The notes below the pieces were generated by a model. It worked only from the letters and a program-made list of their open reading frames with translations. It made no database searches and had not been told where the DNA came from. A DNA stretch of 64,000 nucleotides. Origin: Regnicoccus_A sp014224355. Its GTDB lineage: Bacteria > Cyanobacteriota > Cyanobacteriia > PCC-6307 > Cyanobiaceae. The stretch lies in the NCBI RefSeq assembly GCF_050920705.1, contig NZ_CP154799.1, forward strand, positions 1,426,001-1,490,000, in the 5' to 3' direction. This document shows, in pieces, positions 56,519 to 64,000 of the stretch. Within the stretch, counting starts at the first letter, position 1; each line of letters opens with the position of its first letter. A program made the translations under genes and the position numbers.

Positions 56519-57229
56519 CTGCATGGATCCATCCTGGCGGTTGGCTGTCTGCAGCCAGCGCTGGTAGAGGTCAGGGCGCCGCAGGCGGGTGCGCTCCTGC
56601 TGCCGCTCGGCCCGCCAGCGGGCGATGGCGCCGTGGTCGCCGCTGCGCAACACCTCCGGCACCGCCAGGCCCCGGAATTCGGCCGGGCGGGTGTAGTGGG
56701 GATGCTCCAGCAGCAGGCCGCTGTGGCTCTCCTCCACCAGTGACGCCGCGCTGCCCACCGTGCCCGGCAGCAGCCGCACCACCCCGTTGATCAGCACCAT
56801 CGCCGCCAGCTCGCCGCCGGTGAGCACGAAATCTCCGAGCGACACCTCCTCATCGGCCAGGATGCGGATGCGCTCGTCGAAGCCCTCGTAGTGGCCGCAG
56901 AGCAGCACCAGCTGGTCGTGCTCGCGGGCCCAGCGCTGCAGGTCGCCCTGGCGCAGGGGCTGGCCCTGGGGGCTGAGCAGCAGCACCCGGCGCCGTTCCA
57001 GCACGGGAATCGCCTCGAAGGCCGCAAACACCGGCTCCGGCTTGAGCACCATGCCCGCCCCACCGCCGTAGGGCTGATCGTCGACCTTGCGGTACCGATC
57101 GCTGGCGTGATCGCGGGGGTTGTGGGTGTGCAGTTCGGCGATGCCGGCGCTGAAGGCCCGCCCGATCACGCCGAGGCTGGCCAGCGGCGCGAACGACTCG
57201 GGGGCCAGGCTCACCACATCCAGCCGCAT
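56519..57229 (-). CDS. trmD: tRNA (guanine-37 N1)-methyltransferase
   Basis: A knotted SPOUT methyltransferase of about 237 residues before the IspF part. The SAM-knot segments 'LLLSPQGQPL', 'LVLLCGHYEGFDERI' and 'EVSLGDFVLTGGELAAMV' are present, as is 'EFRGLAVPEVLRSGDHGAI'. It methylates G37 to prevent frameshifting in translation. The ATG at 57229 lies five bases behind the cpcS-like stop. The C-terminus runs without a stop into IspF; the short linker (QTANRQDGSMQ) has no stop in any of the three frames. Confidence 0.93.
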
Positions 57230-57234
57230 CGCGC

Positions 57235-57722
57235 TCAGGACTCCGCCGGGGCCGGGCGGCTGACGCGCCTGATCTCCGAGCAGAAGCTGGCCTGCTCGGG
57301 CTGACCATCGGCGCCGTGGACGATGATGCTGCGCAGGCGCAGGTTCGGTTTGGTGAACCAGATGCGCTCCCGCTGCTCCTGATCGCCGCTGGTGATCACC
57401 AGCTCCAGGCTGCCGTCGGGCCACAGCTGCCAGTGGCCGATGCTGCCCTCGGAGCCCAGCAGGCTGCCGCCGGCCTCGAAGCCCAGCAGGCGGGAGAGAC
57501 CATCGGGGGCGGTCACCTCCAGCCCCCCCAGGGAACGGCCCGGCGCAGCGGGCAGCAGGGCCACCGCCAGCTCGCCGCGGTGACTGTCATGCCAGGCGTC
57601 GTCGTCGCCCGTGGCGGCCGCACTGGCCTCCATCTGGCTGCGAAGCACCATCCACTGGCCGGCGCAGAGGTCGAGAAAGGCTGGCAGGTCCTCGGGGGGA
57701 AGGCAGGGCTGGTGCCGGTCAC
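57235..57722 (-). CDS. CpcS/CpeS-like phycobiliprotein lyase (frameshift near N-terminus as read)
   Basis: A barrel protein that attaches a bilin to Cys84-type sites of phycobiliproteins. The C-terminal signature 'ERIWFTKPNLRLRS' and 'ASFCSEIRR' is typical of CpcS/CpeS relatives. The likely start is a GTG at 57722, but the frame breaks eight residues later at the G6 run 57694-57699. One extra base gives 'FPPEDLPAFLDLCAGQWMVLRS', a normal N-terminus. Without it translation could only start at an internal ATG (57651). The target phycobiliprotein is not known. Confidence 0.8.
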
Positions 57723-57800
57723 GGCGGGGGAGCGGGCTGGCGGTTCATCCTCTCAGTCGCTGCGATCTTCAGTCGCCGCACTCTTCAGTTGCCGCACTTT

Positions 57801-58820
57801 TCAGTCGCCGCGGTAGCCGAGTTCCGCCAGCCGCGCCGGGTTGCGCCGCCAGTTGGGCACCACCTTCACGAACAGCTCCAGGTACACCGGCCCGTTGAAC
57901 ACCTTCTGCATCTGGGCCCTGGCGCCGCTGCCGATCTCCTTGAGCATCTGGCCCCGTTTGCCGATCAGGATTCCCTTCTGGCTGGAGCGCTCCACCAGCA
58001 CCGTGGCCAGCACGGCGATGCGCTTGCCGTCTTCCACGATCCGCTCCACCTGCACCGCCACGGAGTGGGGCACCTCCTCGCGGGTGAGGGTCAGCACCTG
58101 CTCGCGGATAAGCTCCGCCAGCAGCAACCGCTCGGGTTGATCGCTGACCGCATCCGGCGGGTAGAGGTGGGGGCCGAGGGGCAGCCGCGCGGCCAGGGCC
58201 TCCACAAGCTCCGGGCAGCCCGCCCCGGTGCTGGCGCTGCAGGGCAGGAGGGGCCAGCCGCTGCGGGTCTGCCCGGGATCGGCCGGGTCGGCCCGCCGGT
58301 CGGAGAGGGCCAGCAGCTCCCGGTAGCTGGCCTCCAGCTCGCCGGCCCTGGCGGGGTCCACGAGATCACTCTTGTTGAGCGCCACCAGCACCGGCGCCCG
58401 GCTGTGACGCAGCAGCTCCACGATGAACCCGTCGCCCCGGCCGGCCGGTTCGCTGCCGTCCACCAGCAGCAGCACCACGTCCACTTCGCCGATCGCCCCG
58501 CGGGCGCTTTTGACCAGACGTTCCCCCAGCAGGTGGTGTGGCTTGTGGATGCCGGGGGTGTCAAGCAGCACCAGCTGGGCGCCGGCGGTGGTGAGGATCC
58601 CGCGCAGACGGTTGCGAGTGGTCTGGGCCAGCGGGGAGGTGATCGCCACCTTTTCGCCCACCAGGCGGTTGAGCAGGGTTGATTTGCCGACGTTGGGGCG
58701 CCCGATCAGGGCCACGAAGCCGGAGCGGAAGCCGTCGGGGGCCTGCTGGGGCAGCTGCAGGGGAAGGCCCTCGCCGGGCTGCTTCTCCAGGTCGGTCTCA
58801 CGGGGGCCCGGCTTGTCCAT
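57801..58820 (-). CDS. era: GTPase Era
   Basis: A 339-residue GTPase for 16S rRNA and small-subunit assembly. G1 GRPNVGKS is at 40-47, G3 'LDTPGIHKP', G4 'ALNKSDLVD', and the C-terminal KH domain has 'GKRGQMLKEIGSGARAQM'. The N-terminus has about 30 extra residues before the G domain. The ATG at 58820 is used; it is divergent to the hypothetical gene at 58852, with 31 bases between the starts. Confidence 0.96.
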   Translation of the reverse strand: MDKPGPRETDLEKQPGEGLPLQLPQQAPDGFRSGFVALIGRPNVGKSTLLNRLVGEKVAITSPLAQTTRNRLRGILTTAGAQLVLLDTPGIHKPHHLLGERLVKSARGAIGEVDVVLLLVDGSEPAGRGDGFIVELLRHSRAPVLVALNKSDLVDPARAGELEASYRELLALSDRRADPADPGQTRSGWPLLPCSASTGAGCPELVEALAARLPLGPHLYPPDAVSDQPERLLLAELIREQVLTLTREEVPHSVAVQVERIVEDGKRIAVLATVLVERSSQKGILIGKRGQMLKEIGSGARAQMQKVFNGPVYLELFVKVVPNWRRNPARLAELGYRGD

Positions 58821-58851
58821 AACCTCAACAGTGCCAGCCCAGCGGTTCGTG

Positions 58852-59379
58852 ATGTCGGCGTCCACTCCTGCCACCCCCACCTTTCCCCAGGCGATGGAGA
58901 TCGCGGCGGCCTGGCTGGGCCACTGGGAGAACGGTGAACTCAGCGATGAGGTGCTGGCGGATCGGGTGGGGGAGCTGGTGGCCAGCCTCGATGGAGCCCG
59001 AGGCTTTTTCGTGGTGGCCCTCACCCACGACGCGCCCCTGATGGACCGCCTGCCGGAGCCCCTGGTGCTCAGCCTGCGCCAGGCCGGGGATGGGGTGGTG
59101 GATCTCACCGCCCGCAACCTGGCCATGAGCACGGCGATGGCGCTGCACCACCAGCGCGCGGATGATCAGGCCCAGCAGGCCCGTTCGGAGCGGGTGTCTC
59201 GCCGCTGCACGGAGCTGCTGCGGTTGCTCGAGCCGATGGCCGTCAAGAAACGGCTGGAGGTGCTGCTGGCCGGTGCGGGCGGATCCGGCGACGACGTGAC
59301 CTTCCTTGATCGCTGGGGGTACGACCCAGCCCAGCGCCGGGCCATTCGCGCAGCTGTGCTGGCGGTGGCCGACGCCTGA
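58852..59379 (+). CDS. conserved-looking hypothetical protein, 175 aa
   Basis: A soluble, mainly helical protein ('AAAWLGHWENGELSDEVLADR', then 'LEVLLAGAGGSGDDVTFLDRWG'). It has a regular composition and a well-defined start opposite era. I have no family name. No membrane or signal segment. Confidence 0.65.
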   Translation: MSASTPATPTFPQAMEIAAAWLGHWENGELSDEVLADRVGELVASLDGARGFFVVALTHDAPLMDRLPEPLVLSLRQAGDGVVDLTARNLAMSTAMALHHQRADDQAQQARSERVSRRCTELLRLLEPMAVKKRLEVLLAGAGGSGDDVTFLDRWGYDPAQRRAIRAAVLAVADA

Positions 59380-59400
59380 GGCGATCTGTCGCTCAGCCGT

Positions 59401-60135
59401 TCAGTCGCGACGACCGCCGCCGTTGAGGGCAATGATCAGGCGCAGGATGAAGATGAACAGGTTGATGTAGGTGAGATACATGCCCAGAGCGCCGGCCAGG
59501 TACTGGTCGTCGCTGTAGGTGCGCGGCATCGTGTAGAAGTCGAGGAAAGCGGCTCCCACGAACAGCACGGTGCCGAAACCGGCGATCAGCAGCTCGAAAC
59601 CGCTCCCCCCGAAACCCGGGATGAACAGGCCTCCCACGAGCTGCACCACCATGGCGATGATCAGGCCGAGGATGCCCAGGCCCACCACACCGGACAGGGC
59701 CTGACCGATGGAGTCGCTCATGCGACGACCCACCACCGAGGCGATCAGGAAGGTGATGCCGGTGGCCAGGGTGGCGGTGCCGATGGCACCCACTCCGGCC
59801 ACGTTGAGGGCGTAGGCCACGATCCCGCTCAGGGTGAAGCCGGTGATCAGGCTGTAGACCGTGAGGATCGGGAGGGCGGTGCCGGTGTTGCCCTTGGTGG
59901 CCGCGTTCTGGGCCACGAAGAAGAGGATGAAGTTGCCGATCAGGGCCACCCAGAACAGGGGCATGAACAGCCCGGGGCTGCTGGCCATCAGGGAGAGACC
60001 GCCAATCACGCCGGCCGCGGTGAGCACCATGCCACCGCCCACGTAGGGCAGCGCCTTGTTGACGACATTGGGACCGACCAGAGCGCCCTGCTGGGCCTCG
60101 CGGATCGCTTCCTGGAAATTGCTGCTGGCTGGCAT
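59401..60135 (-). CDS. Bax inhibitor-1 / YccA family membrane protein
   Basis: A 244-residue protein with seven membrane helices and family segments ('NKALPYVGGGMVLTAAG', 'LPILTVYSLITGFTLSGI', 'LDFYTMPRTYSDDQY', with the conserved Asp pair near the C-terminus). Relatives act as calcium-leak or stress-related membrane proteins. The ATG at 60135 is preferred; 60162 adds nine residues. Confidence 0.88.
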   Translation of the reverse strand: MPASSNFQEAIREAQQGALVGPNVVNKALPYVGGGMVLTAAGVIGGLSLMASSPGLFMPLFWVALIGNFILFFVAQNAATKGNTGTALPILTVYSLITGFTLSGIVAYALNVAGVGAIGTATLATGITFLIASVVGRRMSDSIGQALSGVVGLGILGLIIAMVVQLVGGLFIPGFGGSGFELLIAGFGTVLFVGAAFLDFYTMPRTYSDDQYLAGALGMYLTYINLFIFILRLIIALNGGGRRD

Positions 60136-60200
60136 GGGACCAGTGATTTCGGTTCCCACCATCCTGCCAGTGCCGGCAGGGCGGACGTGTGCGGATCTCC

Positions 60201-61199
60201 CTATCCCCGCTGGGACGTCCGCGGCGCCCCGCCGCCGTCGCGGCGGGCGTAGGCCTGCACGAGCCGCTGCACCAGGGGGTGGCGCACCACGTCGGCGGCG
60301 GTGAGGTGGCAGATCGCGACGCCCTCCACGCCCGCCAGCACCCCGGCGGCCTCCACCAGGCCACTGAGCTGATCCCTGGGCAGATCCGACTGGGTGGGAT
60401 CCCCGGTGACCACCATGCGTGAGTTCTCCCCAAGCCGGGTGAGCACCATGCGCATCTGGGCGGTGGTGGTGTTCTGGGCCTCGTCGAGGATCACGAAGGC
60501 ATCGGCCAGCGTTCGGCCGCGCATGTAGGCGAGTGGCGCCACCTCGATCACCCCTTTCTCGAGCAGGGCGCCGGTGCGCTCCGCCCCCAGCAGGCCATGC
60601 AGGGCGTCGTAGAGGGGCCGCAGGTAGGGGTCGACCTTCTGCTGCAGATCCCCCGGCAGAAACCCCAGCCGCTCGCCGGCTTCCACCGCGGGGCGGGTGA
60701 GGATCAGGCGCTCCACCCGCCGCTCCTGGAGCATGCGCACGGCCTGAATCGTGGCCAGGAAGGTCTTGCCGGTTCCGGCCGGACCCAGGGCCAGGGTGAG
60801 GTCGTGGCGCTCCATGGCCTCCACGTAGCTCTTCTGGCGCACCGTGCGGGGGCGCAGCAGTCTGCCGCTCTGGCTGCGGGCCAGCACCTGCTGGGAGAGC
60901 TCGCGATGTTCGCTGCTGCGACCGGTGTCGAGGGCGGTGAGGGCTGTCTGCAGATCGACGGTGCTGATCGCCTGACCCTCTCCCCAGAGGGGCCGGAGCA
61001 ACTCCACCAGGGCCGAGGCCCGCTCCAGCTGGGGGGGCCTGCCCTGCATCACCAGCTGCAACCCCCGCAGCACCAGGGAGGCGCCGGTGAGGGCCTCGAG
61101 GCGATGCAGGTTGGCTTCTGCCTCGCCGGCCAGGGCAAGGGCTCCCTCCTGGTGGGGAAGATCGATCGAGAAGCGAGGAAGCGTTTCAGCCCCGGCCAT
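60201..61199 (-). CDS. phoH: PhoH-like ATPase
   Basis: A 332-residue cytoplasmic P-loop ATPase of the PhoH family. Walker A GPAGTGKT is at 139-146, Walker B 'FVILDEAQNTT' near 230, and 'VLTRLGENSRMVVTGDPTQSDL' follows. The exact role is unsettled; an RNA-related or phosphate-stress function is discussed for the family. It lies 11 bases behind rpsP on the same strand. Confidence 0.93.
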   Translation of the reverse strand: MAGAETLPRFSIDLPHQEGALALAGEAEANLHRLEALTGASLVLRGLQLVMQGRPPQLERASALVELLRPLWGEGQAISTVDLQTALTALDTGRSSEHRELSQQVLARSQSGRLLRPRTVRQKSYVEAMERHDLTLALGPAGTGKTFLATIQAVRMLQERRVERLILTRPAVEAGERLGFLPGDLQQKVDPYLRPLYDALHGLLGAERTGALLEKGVIEVAPLAYMRGRTLADAFVILDEAQNTTTAQMRMVLTRLGENSRMVVTGDPTQSDLPRDQLSGLVEAAGVLAGVEGVAICHLTAADVVRHPLVQRLVQAYARRDGGGAPRTSQRG

Positions 61200-61210
61200 G
61201 GGGCGTCCGC

Positions 61211-61576
61211 TCAGGCATCGGCGCTGCTGGCTTCGCTCTCAGGAGCTGCGGCGGCTGCGGCTTTGGCGGCTTCCTTGACGGCGGCTTCGCGGCCGGCGGC
61301 CTGCTTGGCCTTGCCGACGGTCTCACCCGGACGGATGGTCTTCTCGATCAGCCCGCCCTTCTCGAGCAGGGAGCGGACGGTGTCGGTGGGTTGGGCCCCC
61401 TGGCCCAGGCGCACGCGGATCGCCTCGGCGTCGAGGCGGGTTTCCTTGGTGCGGGGGTTGTAGAAGCCCAGCTCCTCGAGCGGCAGACCGTCCCGGCGGG
61501 AGGTGCTGTTGGTGGCCACCAGGCGGAAGCTCGCTTCCCGCTTCTTGCCGAACCGCTTCAGGCGGAGCTTGATCAT
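61211..61576 (-). CDS. rpsP: ribosomal protein bS16
   Basis: A 121-residue small-subunit protein. The first 80 residues are standard S16 ('IKLRLKRFGKKREASFRLVA', 'ELGFYNPRTKE', 'GAQPTDTVRSLLEKGGL'). The C-terminus is an Ala/Glu/Lys-rich tail typical of picocyanobacterial S16. The ATG at 61576 is the family start. It follows ffh and precedes phoH. Confidence 0.97.
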   Translation of the reverse strand: MIKLRLKRFGKKREASFRLVATNSTSRRDGLPLEELGFYNPRTKETRLDAEAIRVRLGQGAQPTDTVRSLLEKGGLIEKTIRPGETVGKAKQAAGREAAVKEAAKAAAAAAPESEASSADA

Positions 61577-61672
61577 CGTGGCCTTGCCTTGCTGACTTGG
61601 TGTTTGGGTTGGGCGGAAACTCCGCCTGGCGGTGGAATCACACGCCAAACAAGCACTTTACCCTGCCGCCCC

Positions 61673-63127
61673 TCAGAGCTGGCCGAATCCCTTGCGCTTC
61701 TTGGGGGGACGGCTGGCCTTGCGGGAGCCGCCGCCCCGCCCCGCCGGCGCCGGCGCCGGCATCCCCGGAAGCCCACCGCCCATGCCAGGGATGCCCGGCA
61801 TTCCGGGCATCCCTGGCATCCCTGGCATGCCGCCGCGGGTCATCTGCTGCATGAAGCCACGCATCTTCTGGAAGTCGGCCAGCACCTTGTCCACATCGGC
61901 CGGGCTGTGGCCGCTGCCGGAGGCGATCCGCCGCCGGCGCGAGGGCTGGGCCGCCAGCAGCTGGGGCTGTTCCCGCTCGGTTGCCGTCATCGAGCCGATC
62001 ATCGCCTCGATCTTCTTGAGCTGGTCCTCCCCCTGCCTGAGCATGCCGTCGTCGATCTTGTTCATGCCGGGGATCAGCTTCATCAGGCCGCCCAGGGAGC
62101 CCATGCGCTTGATCAGGCGCATCTGCTGCAGGAAATCGGAGAAGTCGAACGAGGCTTCCTGCAGCTTCTGCTGCATGCGCGCCACGTCGGCCAGCTCCAC
62201 CTCCTTGCTGGCTTTCTCCACCAGGGTGAGCACATCGCCCATGCCCAGGATGCGGCTGGCCATCCGCTCGGGGTGGAAGGGCTGCAGGGCCTCCACCTTC
62301 TCGCCGGTGCCGATGAACTTGATCGGGGCACCGCTCACCTTGCGGATCGAGAGGGCGGCGCCACCGCGGGAGTCGCCGTCGAGCTTGGTGAGCACCGCAC
62401 CGGTGAGGCCCACCTGCTCATGGAAGGCGCGGGTGAGTTCGGCCGCCTCCTGGCCGATCATCGAATCCACCACCAGCAGCACCTCATCGGGTGCCGCGGC
62501 CTGGCGGATCCGCACCATCTCCTCCATCATCCCGGCGTCGATCTGAAGCCGGCCGGCGGTGTCCACCAGCACGGTGTCGAAGCCCTCCTCCTTCGCCCTG
62601 GCGATGCCGGCGGCGGCGATGTCTTCGGGCCTGGCGTCTGCCCCCAGGCTGAACACCTCCACGCCGATCTGCGCCCCCAGCGTCTGCAGCTGGTCGATGG
62701 CGGCGGGCCGGTAGACATCGGCGGCCACCATCAGTGCCCGTTTTCCCTGCTCCTTCAGGTGCAGACCGAGCTTGGCGGTGGCGGTGGTCTTGCCGGCGCC
62801 CTGCAGGCCCGCCATCAGGATCACGGTGGGGGCCTGATCCGCCACCGCCAGCGGGGCGTTCTCACCGCCCATCACCTCCACCAGGGCCTGATGCACCAGC
62901 TGGATGAACTGCTGATCGGGGCTGACGCCACGCACCACCTCGGCGCCCACCGCCCTGGCGCGCACCTCGTCGATGAACCCCCTGACCACCTCCAGGCTCA
63001 CATCGGCCTCGAGCAGGGCACGACGCACCTGCTTGAGGGCCCCCTCCACGTTGCTTTCCGTGATCCGGTCCTGGCCCTTCAGGCTCTTGACCGCATCCTC
63101 AAAACGCTGGGACAGCTCGTCGAACAT
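61673..63127 (-). CDS. ffh: signal recognition particle protein Ffh
   Basis: A 484-residue GTPase that targets membrane proteins co-translationally. The N domain is helical, G1 GLQGAGKT is at 107-114, 'DTAGRLQID' is G3, and the Met-rich M domain has 'KRMGSLGGLMKLIPGM'. The tail is a tandem Gly-Met-Pro repeat (genomic about 61785-61840), which is the likely origin of the direct repeats seen there, ending in a basic patch. The ATG at 63127 is used. Confidence 0.97.
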   Translation of the reverse strand: MFDELSQRFEDAVKSLKGQDRITESNVEGALKQVRRALLEADVSLEVVRGFIDEVRARAVGAEVVRGVSPDQQFIQLVHQALVEVMGGENAPLAVADQAPTVILMAGLQGAGKTTATAKLGLHLKEQGKRALMVAADVYRPAAIDQLQTLGAQIGVEVFSLGADARPEDIAAAGIARAKEEGFDTVLVDTAGRLQIDAGMMEEMVRIRQAAAPDEVLLVVDSMIGQEAAELTRAFHEQVGLTGAVLTKLDGDSRGGAALSIRKVSGAPIKFIGTGEKVEALQPFHPERMASRILGMGDVLTLVEKASKEVELADVARMQQKLQEASFDFSDFLQQMRLIKRMGSLGGLMKLIPGMNKIDDGMLRQGEDQLKKIEAMIGSMTATEREQPQLLAAQPSRRRRIASGSGHSPADVDKVLADFQKMRGFMQQMTRGGMPGMPGMPGMPGIPGMGGGLPGMPAPAPAGRGGGSRKASRPPKKRKGFGQL

Positions 63128-63217
63128 GGTGACGCAGAAGGGGTGACCCGCAGGATCAATCGTTCCCAAAGACCCTGACACAACGGCAGGGACGCTGCCG
63201 ATCAGGCCAGGGGCCCC

Positions 63218-64000
63218 TCAGCGTCGGCGGAAATCGGCCAGTTTCCAGGTGCCGCCGTCGCGGCCGAAGACGTAGATGTTGCGCAGGTCGGCGCTGGTCC
63301 TGGGCTCGATCACCTTGTCGCCTGAGCGGATCTCCTCGCTGTAGTCGAGCTGCACATCGGCCTCGATCCGCCGCGGGCTCCGGTCGGTGAGCGAGAACTG
63401 CCGGATCGTGGCCTCCATCTTCTGGCGCTGGCCTCTGGCTTCCAGCCTGCGGGCCTGGGAGCGCAGCTCACGCACCAGGGCCGGGCGGGCCAGCTGATCG
63501 AGGTCGGCGGCCGTGGAACGCCCATCCAGCAGCGCCGCCTTGGCCGCCAGCCAGCTCTCCAGCAGACGGCGCACATCGTCCTGGCTGGGGTTGGCGCTGG
63601 TGAGGGGGACCGGGGCGGCAGTCTGCGGGGGTGCCGGTGGGCTTGGGCTGGGGGCCTGGCTGCTGACGGGCGGTGGCGGCTGCGGGGCGGCCTCAGGCCG
63701 GGGACGCCTCAGCAGCCAGAGGCCGGCGATCAGGGCGATCCCGGCCGCCAGCGCGATCCAGAGCACGGCCTTCGGCCTGGTGGACCGGGGCCGGGGCTGA
63801 CTGGCCTGCTCTCCTCTGGCCTGCCCCTGATCAGGAGGACGGAGAGGCTCAGCCGTTTCGGTGGCCCCGGGGTCGATCCAGGGGGGTGGCGGGAGGCTGC
63901 TTTCGAGGTCGAGCTCGGGTCGCGCCCAGGCGGCGTCCCCCGCGGCGAGGGGATCGATGGCTTTCAAGTCGCCGGCCTGGCCGCGGGCCTGGCGGCGATC
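63218..64000 (-). CDS. ARC6/Ftn2-like cell-division protein, C-terminal part (partial)
   Basis: The frame runs off the window end, so the N-terminus is missing. Visible are a Pro-rich linker, one membrane helix ('AVLWIALAAGIALIAGLWLL') and, after a second Pro-rich linker, a DUF4101/IMS-type domain ('LLESWLAAKAALLDGR', 'LVRELRSQARRLEARG', 'DLRNIYVFGRDGGTWKLADF'). This layout is that of the cyanobacterial divisome protein Ftn2/ZipN (ARC6), which anchors FtsZ. The J-domain expected upstream is outside the window. Confidence 0.75.
   Translation of the reverse strand, partial: DRRQARGQAGDLKAIDPLAAGDAAWARPELDLESSLPPPPWIDPGATETAEPLRPPDQGQARGEQASQPRPRSTRPKAVLWIALAAGIALIAGLWLLRRPRPEAAPQPPPPVSSQAPSPSPPAPPQTAAPVPLTSANPSQDDVRRLLESWLAAKAALLDGRSTAADLDQLARPALVRELRSQARRLEARGQRQKMEATIRQFSLTDRSPRRIEADVQLDYSEEIRSGDKVIEPRTSADLRNIYVFGRDGGTWKLADFRRR

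Noticed and set aside
61785..61840. Short direct repeats that could suggest a CRISPR array
   Set aside because: They encode the Gly-Met-Pro tandem tail of Ffh; units are 9-12 bases with no spacers.
61391..63178. 595-residue open frame on the plus strand
   Set aside because: It is antisense to ffh and rpsP; His/Gly/Leu composition only.

Overview
The window reads as a chromosome segment of a GC-rich picocyanobacterium of the Synechococcus/Cyanobium type. Evidence: a CpcS-like phycobilin lyase, a thiE with the cyanobacterial N-terminal extension, a LexA of the picocyanobacterial type, cyanobacterial DUF families (DUF3122, DUF3611, DUF1517), an ARC6/Ftn2-like cell-division protein, and the block ffh-rpsP-phoH...era-cpcS-trmD-ispF. 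The species assignment is an inference from gene content.

Region 1 (1-10.1 kb): small hypothetical genes, a lipoprotein, an SDR oxidoreductase, a Tat-exported DUF362 protein translationally coupled to an MscS channel, a secreted GH13 amylase, and a second channel-like gene cut by one in-frame TAG. Region 2 (10.1-19.9 kb): a complete N-ATPase operon in the order atpD-C-Q-R-B-E-F-A-G. Its c subunit carries sodium-ligand residues and there is no separate delta gene. A further MscS protein follows. With the other channels this looks like an ion and osmotic-stress region.

Region 3 (19.9-27.8 kb) is an accessory, decaying stretch. It holds a CDGSH/glutamate-synthase-like fusion, a Dps remnant, a broken coiled-coil gene with an intact relative 3 kb away, a DUF2254 membrane protein, an IS3-family transposase remnant and a tRNA-Ala(GGC) with its terminator.

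Region 4 (27.8-64 kb) is a dense core-like region: lexA, argF, ftsH, an SRAP protein, a K+-channel-like protein, rhomboid protease, fatty-acid desaturase, AI-2E transporter, PGM1-type ATP-grasp, ribD, a GH116 glucosidase, cobL, the chain pheS-nadK-response regulator-DUF192, surE, ribF, thiE-thiS, larB, a TrmD-IspF reading-frame fusion, era, phoH, rpsP, ffh and the end of an ARC6-like gene.

A striking property of the whole window is that nine places that break otherwise good genes all look like the loss of one base in a G/C run of 5-7 bases. This is most simply a systematic sequencing or consensus error and affects how the 'broken' genes should be read. The real decay (IS3, Dps, coiled-coil pseudogene) does not follow that pattern.
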